Source: Kiritimatiellia bacterium (GTDB lineage: Bacteria; Verrucomicrobiota; Kiritimatiellia; SLAD01). From it: a stretch of 9,160 nucleotides of DNA. The translations under genes were made by a program, and so were the position numbers. Where the stretch lies: positions 1 to 9,160 of the forward strand of contig SLLF01000255.1 of NCBI GenBank assembly GCA_007134175.1, in the 5' to 3' direction. Under the pieces are notes generated by a model. That model was not told the DNA's origin. It did no database searches and was given only the letters and a program-made list of their open reading frames with translations. Below, one piece after another: positions 7,373 through 9,160 of the stretch (positions within the stretch are counted from its first letter, which is position 1; each line of letters starts with the position of its first letter).

Positions 7373-7858
7373 TCAGGACAAGCCGTGGTAGAGACGGTAG
7401 ATCCAGTTTAGCAGTAGCAAGCTTCCGCCTAAGCCCAGCCACCATGGCCAGCGGCCATAGGGGGCCAGGCGTGGTCCCACGAATAGGCAGCGGCCGGTTA
7501 GCAGGGCCGCGGTGTGGATCAAGGCTACGCCCCAGACGCCGAGATAGATCAAGAAAACGATCGGTGCGCGCTGCCAGGCCCATGGCCAGGCACCTTGGCT
7601 GACGGCCGCGAACGCGCGCGTGAGCCCGCAGAACATGCAGGACCACCCGGTGAGACGCAGAAACGGACACAGCGGGCCGAGCTCCCGGAACGGAAACAAC
7701 CAACCGGCCACCAGACCGCCCCACGCCAGCAACGCCCACGGCAGGTGACGCCGCCCACATTGCCGCCGGGTGGCGGGCCGTGCCTCCCATAACCCGGATG
7801 ACCGGGAGAGGCCCGATGGCGCTTCTTTGGGGTTTGCGGGGTCGTGGCCCGGCTTCAA
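7373..7858 (-). CDS. DUF2752-domain small membrane protein
   Basis: Unknown-function inner-membrane protein. The core LCPFLRLTGWSCMFCGLTRAFAAVSQGAWPWAWQRAP, seen in two adjoining blocks, matches the DUF2752 pattern CP...tG..CpgCGlTRa...l.G....A...np, with CMFC in place of CPGC. It has a hydrophobic segment before the motif (ALLAWGGLVAGWLF), one after (IVFLIYLGVWGVALIHTAALL) and one near the C-terminus (WWLGLGGSLLLLNWIY), so about three membrane helices. The start is uncertain: I chose TTG (7856-7858), which overlaps the upstream gene's TGA as TTGA and gives 161 aa. The frame is open back to 8128 but that part overlaps the upstream gene and reads as low-complexity Arg/Gly/Pro shadow sequence. 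Overlap with the upstream membrane protein suggests co-translation. DUF2752 call is good; function unknown. Confidence 0.75.
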   Translation of the reverse strand: MKPGHDPANPKEAPSGLSRSSGLWEARPATRRQCGRRHLPWALLAWGGLVAGWLFPFRELGPLCPFLRLTGWSCMFCGLTRAFAAVSQGAWPWAWQRAPIVFLIYLGVWGVALIHTAALLTGRCLFVGPRLAPYGRWPWWLGLGGSLLLLNWIYRLYHGLS

Positions 7859-8535
7859 GTCGTGGGTTCCGTCGGCGGTGGCGGGAATCCGGCATCGCGC
7901 GCGGGATGGTCGAGCGTCGGTTCCACCACTTCCGCCTCGGTTACGCCATTGAATATCTCGCGATAGGCTATCGCTACTGCCGCATAGGCAAACGGCAAGG
8001 CGAAGATCAGGCCCACGCCGCATAGCATCATGCCGACGACCATCGCCACCTGCAGGATGGCGTTGAACGCCAGAAACATCCAGAAATTGGCTTTCACCGT
8101 CTCGAACGATTTCATGAAAGCCGGCCAAAAATCCATCCGCTTATCTACAATCAGAAACATCGTAAAAAGCGCCACCGTACCCAGTGCCACGCTAAAGAAC
8201 AGGCTGGCTAGAAAGCCAAAAACCGGCACAACCGCCAGGATGGTCGATGCCACGAGGTCAACGACCACGTATACGAGTAGGAATAAAAATGTTTGCAGGA
8301 AAAAAGGGAAACCTTGGAATACGTCGCCGATTTCCGGTTTGGGTTCGGTCCCGTCCTTCATCCGCAACAGCATCAGTATAAAGCCGGCCAGCAGCGGTCC
8401 GGCTAGAATGCCCAGCGTAACCGCCGATAAGAGAACCACCAGGAGAGCGGCCACCGTTAGCGTCGCCATATTGTTCTTGTACAAATTAAACCCTTGTTCC
8501 AACCATTCACTTAGACGGACTTCTATCGGTTGCAT
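7855..8535 (-). CDS. Polytopic inner-membrane protein of unknown function
   Basis: 226 aa and strongly hydrophobic, but I do not recognise the family with certainty. Layout: a short amphipathic N-terminus (EVRLSEWLEQGFNLYKNN, 5-22); hydrophobic stretches at ~24-44, ~46-57, ~79-101, ~103-130 and ~150-190, giving about five or six membrane helices; a conserved-looking loop DGTEPKPEIGDVFQGF (61-76) between helices; and a polar Pro/Glu-rich tail (200-226). The shape resembles families of small membrane proteins with repeated helix pairs of the DUF4013 or BPSS1780 type, but that is only a resemblance. There is no signal peptide, enzyme motif or Cys pair. Start ATG 8533-8535 is supported by a perfect AGGAGG (8545-8550) 9 nt upstream. 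Its TGA overlaps the proposed TTG start of the DUF2752 gene, so the two probably form one operon. Confidence 0.85.
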   Translation of the reverse strand: MQPIEVRLSEWLEQGFNLYKNNMATLTVAALLVVLLSAVTLGILAGPLLAGFILMLLRMKDGTEPKPEIGDVFQGFPFFLQTFLFLLVYVVVDLVASTILAVVPVFGFLASLFFSVALGTVALFTMFLIVDKRMDFWPAFMKSFETVKANFWMFLAFNAILQVAMVVGMMLCGVGLIFALPFAYAAVAIAYREIFNGVTEAEVVEPTLDHPARDAGFPPPPTEPTT

Positions 8536-8567
8536 GCGTCAGTTCCTCCTCTTGAATGCGATAAAAT

Positions 8568-8598
8568 GCTGACCACCGCCTTACTAGGTTTGATCAGC
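8568..8598 (-). other. Hairpin upstream of the membrane-protein gene
   Basis: GCTGATCA and TGGTCAGC (minus strand) pair over 8 bp with one G-U, with a 15-nt loop, and are followed by ATTTTATC. It could be a terminator for leftward transcription entering from the repeat region, or a structure in the 5' leader. It overlaps the predicted -10 box, so both readings cannot apply to the same transcript. Confidence 0.3.
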
Positions 8599-8609
8599 AA
8601 GAAAGTCAA
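8581..8609 (-). promoter_or_regulatory. Candidate promoter of the two-gene membrane-protein operon
   Basis: On the minus strand TTGACT (8604-8609), a 5/6 match to the -35 box, is followed after exactly 17 bp by TAGTAA (8581-8586), a weak 3/6 match to the -10 box. Transcription would start near 8574, about 39 nt before the ATG. The strong -35 and spacing are in favour, the poor -10 against. Confidence 0.4.
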
Positions 8610-8849
8610 TAGTAAATTTGTTCTGGCCAGCGATTGCGCTGTTGTAAAGGTGCGTGAATAGAGGCTGAAAAGAGGGTGGTTAATGTCGATCCCCCCGATT
8701 GGCCTCGAAAACCCCAATAGTTTTGAGTGGAGGACAAAAAAGCGGATTATTTGGACCACAACGCGCTTGACGCGGGGATGGTTTGCGATGATTGCACCGG
8801 CGAACACCCGGCCGCACGGGACACCGTGATAAGTCGCACGCTCGCTTGC

Positions 8850-8998
8850 TGTCATTTTGAGCGAAGCGCAGCGTAGTCGAAAAATCTCGTTTGCCGACAA
8901 GCCGTGTCGCCTTTTAATCCGTTCCCAATGCGATGGTGACTGGCGAAGACGGAGATGTCTTCCTATCTCGACTTCGCTTCGCTACGCTCGACATGACA
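8850..8998. repeat. Imperfect 31-bp inverted repeat, intergenic REP/MITE-like element
   Basis: Arm 1 (8850-8880) and the reverse complement of arm 2 (8968-8998) match at 26 of 31 positions; 87 bp separate them. Both begin TGTCAT and end AGTCGA and are rich in GCGAAGCG-type units. This GAGCGAAGCG...AGTCGA style is familiar from dispersed intergenic repeats in several bacterial phyla, which is recalled knowledge rather than a search result. A transcript through it could fold into a long stem. No transposase gene is present, and I saw no clear target-site duplication. Confidence 0.65.
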
Positions 8999-9099
8999 AA
9001 GTCCCTTCATACTCAACAACAGCCTCCATACACGCTCCTCCCAACAATTACTCCACCAATTTCTTACAGCGCAATCGGCTGTGTTCTGGCGATCCGGTA

Positions 9100-9128
9100 T
9101 TGGCGTTGCCTGCTGCTTGGGTTACTAT
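9100..9128 (+). promoter_or_regulatory. Possible rightward promoter leading out of the window
   Basis: TTGGCG (9100-9105) and TACTAT (9123-9128) on the plus strand are 17 bp apart and each match consensus at 4/6. A GAGGA-TCG-TTG sequence ends the window and could be a ribosome site with a TTG start. Both signals are weak, and the gene they would serve lies outside. Confidence 0.25.
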
Positions 9129-9160
9129 CGGGGATATCAAATCGCATTGAGGAATCGTTG

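Larger units (their letters stand above)
8536..9160. other. Gene-poor region: promoter of the membrane-protein pair, a hairpin and an inverted repeat
   Basis: These 625 bases hold no convincing gene. Open frames exist on both strands (minus 8523-8900 with a TTG start; plus 8857-9150), but they run through the inverted repeat, lack ribosome sites and show no recognisable domain. What can be seen is a candidate minus-strand promoter (8581-8609), a hairpin (8568-8598), a small CACGG/CCGTG dyad (8815-8828), the inverted repeat (8850-8998) and a possible rightward promoter near the edge (9100-9128). No tRNA-like cloverleaf was recognised. Confidence 0.6.

Noticed and set aside
7275..7895. The pyrB reading frame stays open ~207 codons upstream, which could suggest a fused N-terminal domain
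   Set aside because: The stretch overlaps the DUF2752 gene, reads as Arg/Pro/Gly/Ser-rich shadow sequence, and a strong ribosome site directly precedes the internal ATG at 7272-7274.
7859..8128. A 90-codon N-terminal extension of the DUF2752 frame
   Set aside because: It lies fully within the C-terminal part of the upstream membrane protein gene and has no hydrophobic or domain-like character.
8523..8900. Minus-strand 125-codon open frame in the intergenic region
   Set aside because: TTG start without a ribosome site, begins inside the inverted repeat, and overlaps the real membrane-protein start; no recognisable domain.
8850..8998. Possibility of a CRISPR array or an insertion sequence at the right end
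   Set aside because: Only two arms, inverted rather than direct, with no regular spacers and no transposase gene.
8857..9150. Plus-strand 97-codon open frame at the right end
   Set aside because: It runs through both repeat arms, has mixed low-quality composition and no Shine-Dalgarno sequence; likely chance.

Overview
The window looks like a chromosomal segment from a GC-rich, Gram-negative (diderm) bacterium. The diderm call rests on a lipopolysaccharide-type heptosyltransferase, a predicted outer-membrane beta-barrel protein and a periplasmic HtrA protease. The phylum cannot be fixed from the sequence alone. A PVC-type or deltaproteobacterium-like lineage is a guess from overall flavour, not a demonstrated result. 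No mobile element gene, CRISPR array, rRNA or tRNA was seen.

Layout, left to right. Positions 1-2079 (+) hold the last ~690 codons of uvrA (excision repair ATPase), cut by the left window edge. Everything else recognised as coding is on the minus strand. An HtrA/DegP-family periplasmic protease (2086-3486) converges on uvrA with only 6 bp between the stop codons. A short spacer (3487-3571) carries a likely terminator and a small dyad. Next comes a tightly packed four-gene cluster transcribed right to left from a good sigma70-like promoter at 7327-7355: pyrB (aspartate carbamoyltransferase), an argF-like ornithine carbamoyltransferase, a GT9 heptosyltransferase-like enzyme, and a small PagL-like outer-membrane barrel protein. 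The last three overlap at start/stop codons, which suggests translational coupling. Upstream of pyrB lie two membrane proteins, one with a DUF2752 domain and one unrecognised, which also overlap. The right end (8536-9160) has no convincing gene. It carries the promoter region of the membrane pair, a 31-bp imperfect inverted repeat resembling dispersed intergenic repeats, and perhaps a promoter leading out of the window.

How the genes may work together: pyrB and the argF-like gene encode the two enzymes that compete for carbamoyl phosphate (pyrimidine and arginine branches), so shared transcription is sensible. The same transcript continues into two envelope genes. This links nucleotide and amino-acid synthesis to outer-membrane (lipid A/core) assembly, at least in expression. 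HtrA, just downstream, would handle periplasmic protein quality control.

No clearly novel defence or mobile system was found. The points most worth a second look are residue changes at key sites: Glu for the catalytic Asp in HtrA, altered ornithine-loop and HCLP motifs in the carbamoyltransferase, and no Glu at the PagL catalytic position in the barrel protein. The mixed metabolic/envelope operon and the inverted-repeat element are also worth checking.
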